Assembly (NCBI RefSeq): GCF_004352835.1
Contig: NZ_SJSB01000004.1
Location: 62,001 to 126,000, forward strand
Origin: Marinomonas flavescens
GTDB lineage: Bacteria > Pseudomonadota > Gammaproteobacteria > Pseudomonadales > Marinomonadaceae
Reading direction: 5' to 3'
Length of the DNA: 64,000 bases
The stretch's first letter is position 1. The number at the start of each line of letters is the position of its first letter. Below are positions 37,607-45,295 of this stretch, one piece after another. The notes below the pieces were generated by a model, which was not told the DNA's origin, did not search any database, and saw only the letters and a list, made by a program, of their open reading frames with translations. A program made the translations under genes and the position numbers.

Positions 37607-37744
37607 AGCCCACGATTAGAACTTAACATTCATCAGAACATTCTCGCCGCTTATTGTCTGAATGTAGGGATATACCGACTCAAGTCATGGAGAAAATTTA
37701 TCTGTCGCGGTATCATGTTGATGTAATTAAACTGGGGTTAGGGC

Positions 37745-38101
37745 ATGAGGCAAAAAAATATCATTGTTATCTTGTTTGTCTTGATCGCCTTCCTTAGTCA
37801 GGCGTCTGCTTCTCTGGCTGTATCGAGTCCGATGAAACATTTAGCTATGCAAGATTCTTTGTCTTCATCGTCTCTTATGGCAAGTAATGATCTGTCTTGT
37901 AAAAAAGACACTCTTGTTAAGCCTGATTGCTGCAAAAGCACTCATTCTTGTTCTATGGTTTCGTGCTTAGCTACCATCGCAATGCTAGATCACCAAGTGC
38001 TATTGCCTGAGCGAATAATCACTCGACATAACGCGACTTTGATTATTCGCAAGTTACCTCATCACAGTTCATCTTTATATCGCCCTCCCATTATTGTCTG
38101 A
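37745..38101 (+). CDS. Small secreted Cys/His-rich protein upstream of copA (CopL-like)
   Basis: 118 residues: a signal peptide (about 1-23), a Ser-rich stretch, then a Cys cluster, CKKDTLVKPDCCKSTHSCSMVSC (about 52-74), and a basic, His-containing C-terminus. Small Cys/His proteins just before copAB occur in other bacteria (CopL of Xanthomonas; DUF2946/CruR-type proteins of Bordetella) and influence copper-dependent expression of the downstream genes. The position and the metal-ligand cluster fit that role, but I cannot assign it to either family. GGGGTTAGGGC precedes the ATG. Confidence 0.65.
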   Translation: MRQKNIIVILFVLIAFLSQASASLAVSSPMKHLAMQDSLSSSSLMASNDLSCKKDTLVKPDCCKSTHSCSMVSCLATIAMLDHQVLLPERIITRHNATLIIRKLPHHSSSLYRPPIIV

Positions 38102-38234
38102 ATTTTGGGTCAGTCTCTTGTTTTTGTAAGCCTGCCCAAATCCATAAAAATTCTTCGTTTTTAACTCCGCTTTATACAAAAGTGGCGATGCGTTCTGCTT
38201 TGAACGTTTTACAGAATTATATTGGAGACACTCT

Positions 38235-38315
38235 ATGTCTTTTATCCGTTATGTTGGATTGTTCCGCCCACACATTTGTGTGCTTTGTTTTGTACATACA
38301 AAGGAGGGCATGTAA
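38235..38315 (+). CDS. 26-codon leader ORF with H-x-C-x2-C-x2-H motif, overlapping the copA start
   Basis: An ATG at 38235 has GGAG at 38224-38227 and opens a 26-codon frame that ends with TAA at 38313-38315. The last A of this stop is the first base of the copA ATG (TAATG). The peptide contains HICVLCFVH (residues 13-21), two Cys flanked by two His. The copA ribosome-binding site AAGGAGGG lies inside this ORF, so ribosomes translating the leader would pass over it. The geometry is that of translational coupling, and the ligand set suggests a metal-responsive leader peptide. No computed coding support is available for so short an ORF. Confidence 0.5.
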   Translation: MSFIRYVGLFRPHICVLCFVHTKEGM

Positions 38316-40264
38316 TGACACAGTCAAAAAGTCCGCTTGATAGATCGAACAAACAAGCTCAACCTGCTTTTGCAAACAAGGTGCTGAGTCGCCGTCAGTT
38401 TGTTTTTGGCGCGTCTGCCATATTGGCTTTGACGACCATTCCTTTTTCAAAAAACGCGTTGGCAAACACAATGGCTCAATCTTTAACGCCGTTATCAGGG
38501 AAAGTATTCGAGTTAACTATCGATTATAAAACAGTCAATATTACAGGCGAGCCTGCTCGTGCGACCGTGATTAATCAATTACTACCGGGGCCGTTATTGC
38601 GCTGGAAAGAAGGGGATACCGTCACTCTTAGGGTGAAAAACAACCTTGATCATGACACTTCACTGCATTGGCATGGGATGATTTTACCGACCGGTATGGA
38701 TGGTGTCCCAGGCTTAAGCTTTAAGGGAATAAAGCCTGGGGAAACCTTTGAGTATCAATTTCCTGTTAAACAAAGTGGCACCTATTGGTATCACAGCCAT
38801 TCTGGGTTTCAAGAGCAGACGGGGGCGTATGGCGCCATCGTTATTGATCCAGAAGAAGCCGACCCGGTTGTCTTTGATCGTGAGCATGTTGTCATGCTGT
38901 CGGACTGGTCTAACGAGGCACCAGAAAGCATTTATGCGAATTTAAAAAAACAATCAGATTATTATAATTACCATGAAAGAACGATGTCTGACTTATTTTC
39001 AGATATCAAAACACAAGGGTTAGTGAACACATGGAAAGCGCGCTCTATGTGGAATCAGCAGCGCATGAGTGATCGAGATATTTCAGATGTCACAGGGGCT
39101 ACTTATACCTATCTGATGAATGGTAATTCACCGGCACAGCCATGGCAGGCGTTATTCAAAGCGGGTGAGAAAGTACGTCTTCGAGTGATTAACAGCTCTG
39201 CTATGACCATTTTTGACGTTCGTATTCCAGGGCTGAAAATGACGGTAGTGGCCAGTGATGGGCAAAACATTCAACCTGTTATTGTCGATGAGTTTCGTAT
39301 TGGTGTGGCGGAAGTTTATGACGTGATTGTTGAGCCAGAAGTCGATAATGCCTACTGTTTTTTTGCGCAAAGTATTGATCGGTCAGGCTATGCCATTGGC
39401 AATCTAACATCGGACTATGCCTTATCAGCCAAAGTACCAACCATGGACCCAATGCCCATTCTTACTCATGGTGATATGGGCATGAATATGGAACACATGG
39501 ACCATAGCAAGATGCCAATGGGTGAAGGCGCAATGCAAGGCATGGATCACAGCAAGATGCCAATGGGTGAAGGCGCAATGCAAGGCATGGATCACAGCAA
39601 GATGCCAATGGGTGAAGGCGCAATGCAAGGTATGGATCACAGCAAGATGCCAATGAGTGAAGACGCAATGCAGGGCATGGATCACAGCAAGATGCCAATG
39701 GGTGTATTAGGCGTAGCGGGTTATGGCAGTAACAGTGACATAAAGCATCTAGATTCAGAATCCGGTCCACAAGTCGATATGCGCGTAGACACACCAAAAA
39801 GTGGCCTGAATGATCCAGGTATTGGGTTGAGAGACCATCAAGAAAAATACCATCGAAAAGTACTGACCTACGCAGACATTAAAGGGCTTCACGCCACGCG
39901 AGATACGCGTCAGCCGAGTAGAGAAATCCAGTTGCACTTAACGGGCAATATGGATCGTTATATGTGGTCCATTAATGGGATTAAATTTGCCGATTCAGAG
40001 CCGCTTGAGCTTACTTACGGAGAAAGACTTCGAATTACCTTGATAAACGACACCATGATGATCCACCCCATGCATCTCCATGGCATGTGGAGCGAGCTTG
40101 AAACTGGCGACCCTGATTACATTCCTCGTAAGCACACCGTTATGGTTCAACCGGGATCGAAGATTAGCTATTTGGTCACCGCGGACGCGTTAGGGCAATG
40201 GGCTTATCACTGTCATTTGCTTTATCACATGCCAGGCATGTTCCGAAAAGTTGTCGTTAAATAA
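38315..40264 (+). CDS. copA: Copper resistance multicopper oxidase CopA
   Basis: 649 residues. A Tat signal (SRRQFVFG, twin Arg at 26-27) sends the folded protein to the periplasm, where it oxidises Cu(I) and sequesters copper. Copper-centre ligands are visible in LHWHGM, GTYWYHSHSG, HPMHLHG and the C-terminal HCHLLYHMPGM (type 1/3 centre). Residues about 395-463 are a Met/His-rich insert of 4.6 copies of MDHSKMPMGEGAMQG, a copper-binding region. The ATG at 38315 is set by AAGGAGGG at 38301-38308; the longer frame from 38222 has no signal peptide at its start. copB follows after 10 bases. Confidence 0.95.
   Translation: MTQSKSPLDRSNKQAQPAFANKVLSRRQFVFGASAILALTTIPFSKNALANTMAQSLTPLSGKVFELTIDYKTVNITGEPARATVINQLLPGPLLRWKEGDTVTLRVKNNLDHDTSLHWHGMILPTGMDGVPGLSFKGIKPGETFEYQFPVKQSGTYWYHSHSGFQEQTGAYGAIVIDPEEADPVVFDREHVVMLSDWSNEAPESIYANLKKQSDYYNYHERTMSDLFSDIKTQGLVNTWKARSMWNQQRMSDRDISDVTGATYTYLMNGNSPAQPWQALFKAGEKVRLRVINSSAMTIFDVRIPGLKMTVVASDGQNIQPVIVDEFRIGVAEVYDVIVEPEVDNAYCFFAQSIDRSGYAIGNLTSDYALSAKVPTMDPMPILTHGDMGMNMEHMDHSKMPMGEGAMQGMDHSKMPMGEGAMQGMDHSKMPMGEGAMQGMDHSKMPMSEDAMQGMDHSKMPMGVLGVAGYGSNSDIKHLDSESGPQVDMRVDTPKSGLNDPGIGLRDHQEKYHRKVLTYADIKGLHATRDTRQPSREIQLHLTGNMDRYMWSINGIKFADSEPLELTYGERLRITLINDTMMIHPMHLHGMWSELETGDPDYIPRKHTVMVQPGSKISYLVTADALGQWAYHCHLLYHMPGMFRKVVVK
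39497..39703 (+). repeat. 45-bp in-frame tandem repeat in copA (Met/His-rich)
   Basis: Four full copies plus a partial fifth of a 45-bp unit encoding MDHSKMPMGEGAMQG. Copies 2 and 3 are almost base-identical while copy 4 has Gly-to-Ser and Gly-to-Asp changes, indicating recent slippage or recombination. Each unit adds one His and four Met as potential Cu(I) ligands. Confidence 0.95.
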
Positions 40265-40274
40265 GGGGCACTAG

Positions 40275-40988
40275 ATGAAAAATTTCAAATCACCCATCCA
40301 TACGTTGGCGTTAGTAGCCACCGCGTTTGGCAGTTCTTTTGTTTATGCAGAAGCGCAAGATGACCCCTTGTTAACCAGTGTCATGATTGATCAACTGGAA
40401 AAAGGTGTTCAATCTGGCGACGCTACCCGTGTCAGTGCTCAAGCTTGGCTCGGTTACGACTTAAACAAGCTTTGGCTTAAAGTGGATAGTGAATACACAA
40501 ACAGTGATGAGCAAGACCTAGAAATCCAAGCGCTCTACAGCCACGCTATCGCGCCGTATTGGAATGTACAAATGGGGGTAAGACAAGACACCAAACCAAC
40601 ACCGACTCGCCACTGGGCTGTGTTGGGTGTTCAAGGTTTAGCGCCGTACTTCTTTGATATTGATGCCGCATTATTTGTGGGTGAAGAGGGGCGTACCGCC
40701 CTTCGTTTAAGTGTTGAGCAGGATTGGTTAATTACTCAACGACTGATTTTAACACCGGAGTTTGAAATTAATGCCTACAGTAAAAAAGATGAAACCATCA
40801 ACATTGGCTCTGGGCTATCCGACATCAGCGCGGGTCTTAGATTACGCTATGAAATAACCCGTAAATTTGCGCCTTATATAGGGCTAGATTGGAGTCAGAA
40901 GCTTGGCAATACCGCCGATCTTGTTCGTAGTGACGGAGAAAGTACGGGTGATACCCAGTTTGTTGTTGGTGTAAAAGCGTGGTTTTAA
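40275..40988 (+). CDS. copB: Copper resistance outer-membrane protein CopB
   Basis: 237 residues with a signal peptide (about 1-25, ending VYA). The mature protein has CopB features: DDPLLTSVMIDQLEKG, AQAWLGYDLNKLWLKVDSEY, RHWAVLGVQGLAPYFFDIDAALFVGEEGRTALRLS and ending in an aromatic residue (KAWF), consistent with an outer-membrane beta-barrel. It works with CopA in copper resistance. It lacks the Met-rich N-terminal region seen in longer CopB proteins. AAGGGGC precedes the ATG. Confidence 0.92.
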   Translation: MKNFKSPIHTLALVATAFGSSFVYAEAQDDPLLTSVMIDQLEKGVQSGDATRVSAQAWLGYDLNKLWLKVDSEYTNSDEQDLEIQALYSHAIAPYWNVQMGVRQDTKPTPTRHWAVLGVQGLAPYFFDIDAALFVGEEGRTALRLSVEQDWLITQRLILTPEFEINAYSKKDETINIGSGLSDISAGLRLRYEITRKFAPYIGLDWSQKLGNTADLVRSDGESTGDTQFVVGVKAWF

Positions 40989-41088
40989 TGCTTTAGAAAG
41001 CAAACGCATCGAGCAGTGAGAAGCAACTGGAAGAGGTCTTATCTGCACATCATTAATGTAATCAATGCAAAAACCGAGAGAACTTACC

Positions 41089-41123
41089 AATAAGTGGAGT
41101 AACGATTCTCCACTTATTTATCG
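41089..41123 (+). terminator. Hairpin terminator after copB
   Basis: An 11-bp perfect stem (41089-41099 with 41108-41118) and an outer pairing of AAAACCGA with TCGGTTTT (about 41070 and 41121). T content downstream is moderate. Confidence 0.65.
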
Positions 41124-41157
41124 GTTTTAAAACAGCATGCAATTGTCTGCTTTTATG

Positions 41158-41190
41158 TCACTAAACAAGGCCAACAACCCTGTTTAGTGA
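41158..41190 (-). terminator. Hairpin at the 3' end of the 82-residue ORF
   Basis: A 10-bp perfect stem (41158-41167 with 41181-41190, 13-base loop). It lies just beyond the stop of the minus-strand gene at 41203. There is no good T tract on either strand, so termination strength is uncertain. Confidence 0.45.
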
Positions 41191-41202
41191 TGTTTAAGTC
41201 AC

Positions 41203-41451
41203 TCAATGCTTGCGGCTAACACCATGACGAACCATGTCTTTGCCTGTTTCAAACACTTCTTTACTGATCCAACGAGCCAACAGCACTTTTTGTTGCTCAT
41301 CAAATACCGCCACAAAATGACGGCCATCCGCATTGTTGGTTGCCATGCCCACACCAGAAACACCTTCTAAAGGTAAAGCACCACTTTCTACGCTAAGTAG
41401 AAACTTTTTTAGATCTTCTAGGTTGTCTATTACCGCTTGTTCGTTATTCAT
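41203..41451 (-). CDS. Small hypothetical protein (82 residues)
   Basis: The ATG has AAGG about 9 bases upstream. The product is soluble: an acidic helical N-terminus (AVIDNLEDLKKFLLSVESG), then GMATNNADGRHFVAVFDEQQKVLLARWISKEVFETGKDM, which looks like a small alpha/beta fold. I do not recognise the family. The 41452-41761 interval upstream of it, ahead of the methyltransferase gene, shows no structure I can name. Confidence 0.6.
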   Translation of the reverse strand: MNNEQAVIDNLEDLKKFLLSVESGALPLEGVSGVGMATNNADGRHFVAVFDEQQKVLLARWISKEVFETGKDMVRHGVSRKH

Positions 41452-41761
41452 TTCTAATACCTTATTCTATCGTGTTGCGTAAGCCGTGATGAGCTCAAAT
41501 ACAGAGTGGTGGCTATTCTATAGCGCACAGCCAAAAATACAAATGTCCTTGTATAAAGCCTTCGCTATTGCGCTATTCTAGGGCTGTTTGTTTATTCGTC
41601 ATTCGCTGTGTTGTGACTTGGTATGGATCTGAAAAATTAACAGACAGTCGTGTGTCATCTTTGCGTATGATTTATGTTAAGAAATGTTGTGAAAAATCTA
41701 TATTTACGCATTATCTTCATGTAAGTTATTGGATAGTAAAGTCAACCAGTGGACGGTCAAT

Positions 41762-42364
41762 TTGCAGTCGAATGTCACCTTAGCTTTCTATAATCAAAAC
41801 GCCCAAAGTTTTACTGACTCAACACGTCATGTTGATATGTCGGCGCTGTATCACGAATTTTTACCGACGATCCCCCCCAATGGTCACATTCTAGACGCGG
41901 GCTGTGGTTCCGCTCGCGATGCCGCGTATTTTAAACAACAAGGTTTTAGCGTTAGTGCCTTTGATGCCAGTGAAGAGCTTGCTGCATTAGCCAGCGAGTT
42001 TTTACAGCAAAGCGTCGAAGTAAACACCTTTCAGCAACTAGATCGTGTAAACCTATACGATGGTATTTGGTGCTGCGCCAGCTTATTACACGTTCCGAAA
42101 GACGAACTTCCAGCGGTTTTTATTAATCTTCAAAATGCCTTAAAACCGAATGGCGTCTTGTATGTCTCATTCAAATACGGCACCACAGAGCGCATAGACC
42201 ATGGCCGTGAATTCACTGACCTCAATGAAAGCGCATTAAGTGACTTGATCTATGCTTGCCCTAAGCTCAGCCTAATCAAGCATTGGCAAAGCCCTGATCA
42301 GCGACCTGGACGCGAACACGAAATCTGGCTAAACGCCTTGATCAAAGCGGCGCCAGAAAAATGA
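41762..42364 (+). CDS. Class I SAM-dependent methyltransferase paired with an HNH nuclease
   Basis: About 200 residues. The SAM-binding motif I is HILDAGCGSARDAAYF, followed by VSAFDASEELAALA (acidic motif II) and the late motif LKPNGVLYVSFKYG. Typical members start shortly before FYNQNAQSF, which supports the TTG at 41762 (GGACGG 5 bases upstream); a TTG at 41729 is possible. The substrate is unknown, and no DNA-MTase DPPY/NPPY motif is seen. Its stop overlaps the HNH gene start as ATGA, so the two are made together. The partnership suggests modification plus nuclease, but protein or small-molecule methylation is not excluded. Confidence 0.78.
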   Translation: MQSNVTLAFYNQNAQSFTDSTRHVDMSALYHEFLPTIPPNGHILDAGCGSARDAAYFKQQGFSVSAFDASEELAALASEFLQQSVEVNTFQQLDRVNLYDGIWCCASLLHVPKDELPAVFINLQNALKPNGVLYVSFKYGTTERIDHGREFTDLNESALSDLIYACPKLSLIKHWQSPDQRPGREHEIWLNALIKAAPEK

Positions 42365-43464
42365 ACAACGTCATGCAGCAGCAACTCGACTTCATCGCTT
42401 ACATACAGCGCATGCTGGTGGAAGGGGACTTTAGCGCCACTTATAAATTTGCTCTTTTACACGCCATTGCCGATGTGTGCGTAGAGCAAACTTCTTTATC
42501 TGATAACAACACATTAGACATAACGCTGCCCACACTAGCGGACAAACTCCTTACCTTATATTGGCACCACGCCATGCCGTTTTCAGCGGAGCATACAGGG
42601 GAAAGCGCCTTACTTAAGCAGAACACGGGCGCACAATCTAAGGTAATCAGCGTCTTGTTTGAATGCCAACAAAACAACATTCGTAACATGCGCCAACTTA
42701 AGCAAAGCTCACTGTATAAACCTGCGTTTACTGCGGCGATGCACACACTAAAAACCGGCCCATTGTGGCGTCTGCAAATACTCGCAAGACAAGAAGAGTG
42801 CTTCTTGTATCCTCATCAGCTTTTTGGCTCAGGCAGAGAAACCAAATACATAAGACTAAACGCAGGAATCGCCAGTTGTTTTAGACGCTTTTACGACCTT
42901 GTTGTCTACCTTGCGAGAAACGCATGGCTACAAAAGATCCAAAGTATTAAACACAACCAAGCGTTAATTGGCCGCCAAAGCCAGCTACAAGACTTTTTAT
43001 TTGGCGTAGACCGCAACGCCCTGACGAAAGCCAAACCTGTGTTGATCGAGTTGCAGACCAACCAATGTTTTTACTGTCGTAAACCGATGAAAGGTGACGT
43101 AGAAGTGGATCACTTTATTCCGTTTTCTCGTTACGCCAACGACCTTGGCCACAACTTTGTCGCCGCCCATCGTACCTGCAATAACAACAAGCGAGACTTT
43201 CTAGCCGCGCCAATACACCGAGCCCGCTGGCAAGAGCAGAACCTAGTGACCCATACCCAAACCATCAGCAATGAGCTTGGCGGTTACTTTCACTGTGACG
43301 CCGACACCTCACTTGCCGTCAGCAACTGGGCGTATCAAGTAGCGGAATCCAGCAATGCCAAACTCTGGCTTGGAAGGAATACATTTGAAGAAGCAGGGGT
43401 AATGCTACAAGAACGTGAGCTGGTTGGATTAGTGGCAGAAAAGCCTGCAGGGTATGAGGTTTAG
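42361..43464 (+). CDS. HNH endonuclease
   Basis: 367 residues. A helical N-terminal part of about 220 residues (no named domain that I recognise) precedes an HNH/ zinc-type nuclease core at about residues 235-285: NQCFYCRKPMKG, VEVDHFIPFSRYANDLGHNFVAAH and RTCNNNKRD. The CxxC, DH, HN and CNNNK elements are all present, so it should be active. It overlaps the methyltransferase gene by four bases. With the nearby PLD-helicase protein and a broken MBL-fold gene it forms a nucleic-acid-processing island, probably anti-phage. No known restriction system with this exact set comes to mind. Confidence 0.85.
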   Translation: MNNVMQQQLDFIAYIQRMLVEGDFSATYKFALLHAIADVCVEQTSLSDNNTLDITLPTLADKLLTLYWHHAMPFSAEHTGESALLKQNTGAQSKVISVLFECQQNNIRNMRQLKQSSLYKPAFTAAMHTLKTGPLWRLQILARQEECFLYPHQLFGSGRETKYIRLNAGIASCFRRFYDLVVYLARNAWLQKIQSIKHNQALIGRQSQLQDFLFGVDRNALTKAKPVLIELQTNQCFYCRKPMKGDVEVDHFIPFSRYANDLGHNFVAAHRTCNNNKRDFLAAPIHRARWQEQNLVTHTQTISNELGGYFHCDADTSLAVSNWAYQVAESSNAKLWLGRNTFEEAGVMLQERELVGLVAEKPAGYEV

Positions 43465-43930
43465 ATCGTACCGTAGACGTAGAGTTTGCTAACCCGAAGA
43501 GCGCAAAGTTTAATTTTTAGGTCATTCTTTAGTTGTAAATTTTCATATGGTTTTGTTTGAGATGCGAATGAATTTTTAAAAACTCTATTCGAGTTTGCTT
43601 GCTAGGTTGCTGTCGAAAACCAAAGGGCGGCTGTCACCGGGCGTATTTTAGAGTCACATTGTGCCCCGAGGATCACACAATGTTTTCAACATAGTTAATG
43701 ATATGAACGTAACCAGCGTAGATAGGGCATCCATGGCCAAGATACGCTTTGTACAGCATCTATGCTGTAAATTACTCATCATTAACTGCGCTTCAGGTGT
43801 GATCATGGGGAGTTGGAGTGTGCTGGAAGACTGGTGTTTATTGCTCAGATATAGAGTTATTTCATCAAATAAAATTTATTGAGAGTAAATTATTTGGCTA
43901 ATATTTCTCTATGAGAGCAAACCATAATTT
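43465..43930. other. AT-rich spacer between the HNH gene and the disrupted MBL gene
   Basis: An ORF at 43661-43882 has no ribosome-binding site and an implausible composition, so I do not call it. No terminator or RNA gene is evident. Confidence 0.4.
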
Positions 43931-44035
43931 ATGAAAAGAGACCTCAAGATGCCAAAAAAAAATTGCTCTGTACACTTTTTACCTGCGGGTCAAGGTGATT
44001 GCTTTGTTATACAATTTCAAGACGAAAAGTCTAGG
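43931..44035 (+). pseudogene. 5' fragment of an MBL-fold (ComEC-like) hydrolase gene, cut by an IS
   Basis: The frame from ATG 43931 (or 43949) encodes a protein start with VHFLPAGQGDCFVIQF, the beginning of a metallo-beta-lactamase fold of the ComEC/Rec2 type (HFLxxGQGD). After FQDEKS it runs directly into the IS5-type terminal repeat at 44035. The metal-binding HxHxDH motif and the rest of the fold are missing. A possible 3' remnant lies on the other side of the IS. Confidence 0.65.
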
Positions 44036-44123
44036 GAACATGCGATCAAGTCTAGCTGAGCGCCTTAACATTCTGAAAAGCCCAATGTCAGTCATTAATG
44101 TGGCTGGTTTATCATTTTTCTAC

Positions 44124-44155
44124 CGCTAAACAAGATAATTGAACCTTGTTTAGCG
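44124..44155 (+). terminator. Hairpin inside the IS left end
   Basis: An 11-bp perfect stem (CGCTAAACAAG with CTTGTTTAGCG) followed by ATTTTT on the plus strand. It would stop transcripts entering the IS from the left, which would otherwise run antisense through the transposase gene. Confidence 0.7.
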
Positions 44156-44168
44156 ATTTTTAAACGGA

Positions 44169-45143
44169 CTAACCCCTTGTGGCTCGGATCATCTGATCAA
44201 CTCGAAACACGTTTGCAAGAGCAAACAGCATGGCGAGCTTACTGTCATTTTTAGCCAACCCACGATAAATAGCTTTTCTAAAACCAAACTGACACTTGAT
44301 GATTCTAAAGGGGTGTTCGACTTTTGCTCGGATACTCGCTTTGATATATTCCGTTTGGATGGGCTGTTTATTTTTTCTAGGGTGTTTTTTTAAGATTCTT
44401 ATTTTGCTCGGAATCTCCGCAATCAACCAGTCTGCTTTGATACCCTTTAACTCTTCTCTCTTTTGAGCGCCGCGATAGCCAGAATCTGCCGAGACAAAAC
44501 ACTCCTCTCCATGAAGAAGGTTCGCTGTTTCCGTGATGTCGTGCACGTTTGCTGCAGTCGTACTTAGACTATGTGTTAGCCCCGTTCTTGCATCCACACC
44601 AATGTGCGCTTTGAGACCGAAGAACCACTGCTTTCCTTTCTGAGTTTGATGCATCTCAGGGTCTCTTTCTTTGGCTTTATTCTTTGTTGAGCTGGCCGCT
44701 TCAATAATGGTCGCATCTACGATGGTGCCTTCTTTAAGGTAAACACCAGCGTCAGACAACCATCTATTTACTTCTTTAAAAAGCTGGCGTGAGAGTTTGT
44801 GTTTTTCTAATAAGTGCCTAAAGTTCATGATGGTTGTGTGGTCAGGAATCGGATTATCTAACGACAACGCAGCAAACAAGCGCATTGACGTAACTTCATA
44901 CAGAGCGTCTTCCATGGCAGGATCACTCATGTTGTACCAATGTTGCATGCAGTGAATACGGAACATGGTTGAAAGTGGGTAAGGTCTTCTGCCATTGCCT
45001 GCTTTAGGATAAAAAGGCTCAATAACCGCTTCTAGTTGATCCCAAGGCATCAACTCATTCATGCGAGAAAGGAAAATTTCCTTACGTGTTTTACGGCGTT
45101 TGTTGTTGAACTCGCTGTCGGCAAAAGTGAGTTGGTGTGACAT
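44169..45143 (-). CDS. IS5-family transposase
   Basis: 324 residues, closely resembling E. coli IS5 InsH throughout (start [43 protein letters not shown]). The DDE residues are visible in [20 protein letters not shown] and [15 protein letters not shown] (the DDE Glu with its flanking motif). The gene is intact, so the element may still be mobile. Confidence 0.95.
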   Translation of the reverse strand: MSHQLTFADSEFNNKRRKTRKEIFLSRMNELMPWDQLEAVIEPFYPKAGNGRRPYPLSTMFRIHCMQHWYNMSDPAMEDALYEVTSMRLFAALSLDNPIPDHTTIMNFRHLLEKHKLSRQLFKEVNRWLSDAGVYLKEGTIVDATIIEAASSTKNKAKERDPEMHQTQKGKQWFFGLKAHIGVDARTGLTHSLSTTAANVHDITETANLLHGEECFVSADSGYRGAQKREELKGIKADWLIAEIPSKIRILKKHPRKNKQPIQTEYIKASIRAKVEHPFRIIKCQFGFRKAIYRGLAKNDSKLAMLFALANVFRVDQMIRATRG

Positions 45144-45203
45144 GGTTAAGACTCGAAGGCTTAAAGCGTGATTATCGCATGGCTAGGACTTATTCGCATA
45201 TTC

Positions 45204-45295
45204 CTAAGGAGCTAATCGGTTTTGATAAACCAAAACTTTTGAGTAAGTTTAAGATAAACACGATTGAATACGATGAAATATTCATGACCTCATAA
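45204..45295 (+). pseudogene. Probable 3' fragment of the IS-disrupted gene
   Basis: Immediately after the IS, a frame reads KELIGFDKPKLLSKFKINT and continues to a TAA at 45293-45295, directly abutting the stop of the convergent helicase gene at 45296. The YTAR target falls at the same codon position as in the 5' fragment, so removing the IS joins the two in frame. The joined product would be only about 60 residues, so most of the original MBL gene has been lost. Confidence 0.45.

Larger units (their letters stand above)
44035..45204 (-). mobile_element. IS5-family insertion sequence (1170 bp)
   Basis: Terminal inverted repeats: GGAACATGCGATCAAGTCT at 44035-44053, and on the other strand GGAATATGCGAATAAGTCC ending at 45204, matching at 15 of 19 positions and resembling the IS5 ends. 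One transposase gene fills the element. The flanks read CTAG on the left and CTAA (sharing the last C) on the right, both fitting the YTAR target of IS5, but they are not identical. An imperfect target duplication suggests mutation or an adjacent deletion after insertion. Confidence 0.88.

Noticed and set aside
38310-38315. A minimal start-stop (ATGTAA) just before copA
   Set aside because: The ATG is the last codon of the 26-codon leader ORF and lies too close to AAGGAGGG to be initiated itself.
39425-39797. Long minus-strand ORFs over the copA Met-rich repeat
   Set aside because: They are the reverse complement of the 45-bp repeat, with repetitive sequence, no ribosome-binding site and a confident gene on the other strand.
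43661-43882. 73-codon ORF between the HNH gene and the IS
   Set aside because: No ribosome-binding site, no recognisable domain and AT-driven composition; probably chance.
45144-45203. ATG at about 45180 as the start of a small gene running to 45295
   Set aside because: This stretch lies inside the IS up to its terminal repeat, so the open frame upstream of 45204 is fortuitous; only the part beyond the IS is considered a gene remnant.
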